This document shows, piece by piece, positions 8,788 through 9,837 of a stretch of DNA of 9,837 nt. This DNA comes from Brachybacterium sp. (GTDB lineage: Bacteria > Actinomycetota > Actinomycetes > Actinomycetales > Dermabacteraceae): contig JAKDNE010000096.1 in NCBI GenBank assembly GCA_030451965.1, forward strand, positions 1-9,837, given 5' to 3'. A program made the position numbers and the translations under genes. Under the pieces are notes generated by a model that did no database searches, was not told the DNA's origin, and saw only the letters and a list, made by a program, of their open reading frames with translations. Within the stretch, counting starts at the first letter, position 1. Each line of letters begins with the position of its first letter.

Positions 8788-9837
8788 CAGTCCGCCTGCA
8801 CCATCTCGACGGCGACCTCGTCGACCGCCGCGCGGGCGGCGAGCGCGTCGACCCCGTCGAAGCCGTGCACCACGATCGAGTACCCGACGGTCCGTCCGTC
8901 GGGCAGCACGGTGACGCCGGCAAGGGTGGCCGCGCCTCCGAGATAGCCGGTCTTGCCGCGCACGAGACCGCTCGCGTCCTCGGCCCCCTCCGCGTCGAAG
9001 CGGTCGGCCAGGGTGCCGGACAGGCCCGCGATGGGCACGTCGAAGAGGATCTGCTCGAGTGCGGGCGCTTCCCCGGAGGCCACGTCGGCCAGGACCGCCG
9101 AGAGCAGCGCCGGTGGCACCCGGTTCTGCCGGGAGAGTCCGGAGCCGTCGTGGATCTCGAGGGAGTCGACCACCTCCGACGCGACCCCGATCTCCTCTGC
9201 CAGCTCCTGGATCTCCGCTTCGACCGCGGCGGCGGCCCCGGCCGGGGTGGTCTCCTCGCCGCGGGAGAGGGCCACCAGGTGCGCGAGCAGTTCGGCGGTG
9301 GTGTTGTCGGAGATCAACAGGGTGTGGCGCACCAGCTCCGCGATCGTCTCGGAGCGGATCTCCGCCGTCGGCGCGTCCTCGGGGGCCCGCGCCCCGGTGA
9401 CCTCACCGGTGACCGTGAGCCCCGCCTCGTCGAGCAGTTCGGCGAAGCGTTCGGCGGCATCCCGCGCCGGGGTGGCCGACTTCGGCCCGTACTGCTCGCC
9501 GTCGAGCCACCCCTCGTCCAGCGCGAGTGAGGCGGTGGGGGTCACCCAGCCACCGGCCTGACCGTTGTTCCCCCAGGCCGGGTTCGCTCCACCCTCCAGG
9601 TAGCCGGTATCCAGTGCGACCGAGACCTCGGTGGTGCCCTGCGCCGAGGCGAGCGCCACCGCCTCGGTGGCCAGCTCGCGCAGATCGTCCTCGCTGAGAG
9701 TCATGTCACCGCCGCCGACGAGGGTGATCACGCCGTCCTGGACGGCGGCGCGGGTGTGCAGGACCTCGTCCCCGCGGTACTGGCGCAGCACGGCGGCGGC
9801 AGTGAGCAGCTTCAAGGTCGAGGCGGGCACCAGGGCG
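8787..9837 (-). CDS. dacB: D-alanyl-D-alanine carboxypeptidase/endopeptidase (PBP4, DacB family), 5' end outside window
   Basis: This is a class C low-molecular-weight penicillin-binding protein that trims peptidoglycan stem peptides outside the membrane. Only the part from the active-site serine onward is inside the window. Counting from the codon at 9830, the motifs are STLK (4-7, nucleophile Ser4), SDN (174-176, in LLISDNTTAELL) and KTG (293-295, in GKTGYLGGAATLAG). The roughly 170-residue insertion between the first two motifs is typical of the PBP4/S13 peptidase family and unlike DacA. GSGLSRQNRVPP (229-240) is another S13 feature. The frame continues upstream off the edge, so the GTG at 9830 is an internal valine codon and the signal peptide is missing. 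The stop TGA shares one base with the tilS ATG. In Mycobacterium a DacB-like gene also lies near tilS and hpt. Confidence 0.95.
   Translation of the reverse strand, partial: ALVPASTLKLLTAAAVLRQYRGDEVLHTRAAVQDGVITLVGGGDMTLSEDDLRELATEAVALASAQGTTEVSVALDTGYLEGGANPAWGNNGQAGGWVTPTASLALDEGWLDGEQYGPKSATPARDAAERFAELLDEAGLTVTGEVTGARAPEDAPTAEIRSETIAELVRHTLLISDNTTAELLAHLVALSRGEETTPAGAAAAVEAEIQELAEEIGVASEVVDSLEIHDGSGLSRQNRVPPALLSAVLADVASGEAPALEQILFDVPIAGLSGTLADRFDAEGAEDASGLVRGKTGYLGGAATLAGVTVLPDGRTVGYSIVVHGFDGVDALAARAAVDEVAVEMVQAD

Noticed and set aside
8787..9830. Complete dacB beginning at GTG 9830
   Set aside because: The frame stays open to the edge, and the codon sits two residues before the active-site ASTLK with no signal peptide, so it is an internal valine.

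Overview
The window is a compact block of housekeeping genes from a very GC-rich actinobacterium. The GC-rich third codon positions, the actinobacterial style of each protein and the gene order all point to Micrococcales. A Brachybacterium or other Dermabacteraceae origin is my best guess, but no rRNA or other taxonomic marker is present to prove it. All ten genes lie on the minus strand, so transcription runs from the right end of the window to the left. There are no RNA genes, mobile elements, CRISPR arrays, phage genes or signs of recent transfer.

In order of transcription: a D-Ala-D-Ala carboxypeptidase/PBP4 (dacB), whose 5' end is cut by the right window edge; the tRNA-Ile lysidine synthetase tilS; the hypoxanthine phosphoribosyltransferase hpt; and the membrane AAA+ protease ftsH. 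The folate genes follow: folE (GTP cyclohydrolase I), folP (dihydropteroate synthase) and one reading frame that fuses FolB (dihydroneopterin aldolase) to FolK (HPPK). After these come a four-helix membrane protein of the DUF3180 family, a small membrane protein with one bacterial PH domain (YdbS-like), and a large YdbT-like protein with several bacterial PH domains that runs off the left edge.

Packing is extreme. dacB/tilS overlap by one base (TGATG). folE starts one base after the ftsH stop. folE/folP, folP/folB-folK, folB-folK/DUF3180 and the two PH genes each overlap by four bases (ATGA or GTGA). The only gaps are 30 bp (tilS-hpt), 4 bp (hpt-ftsH) and 85 bp (DUF3180-PH gene). The 85 bp gap holds two short tandem repeats and is the only place where a separate promoter or processing site would have room.

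Functionally, FolE makes dihydroneopterin triphosphate, FolB converts dihydroneopterin to hydroxymethyl-dihydropterin, FolK pyrophosphorylates it and FolP joins it to p-aminobenzoate, so most of the pterin branch of folate synthesis is one translationally coupled unit. The tilS-hpt-ftsH order is conserved across many Gram-positive bacteria. I see no clearly new biological system. The least understood parts are the DUF3180 protein and the coupled pair of PH-domain membrane proteins at the left end.
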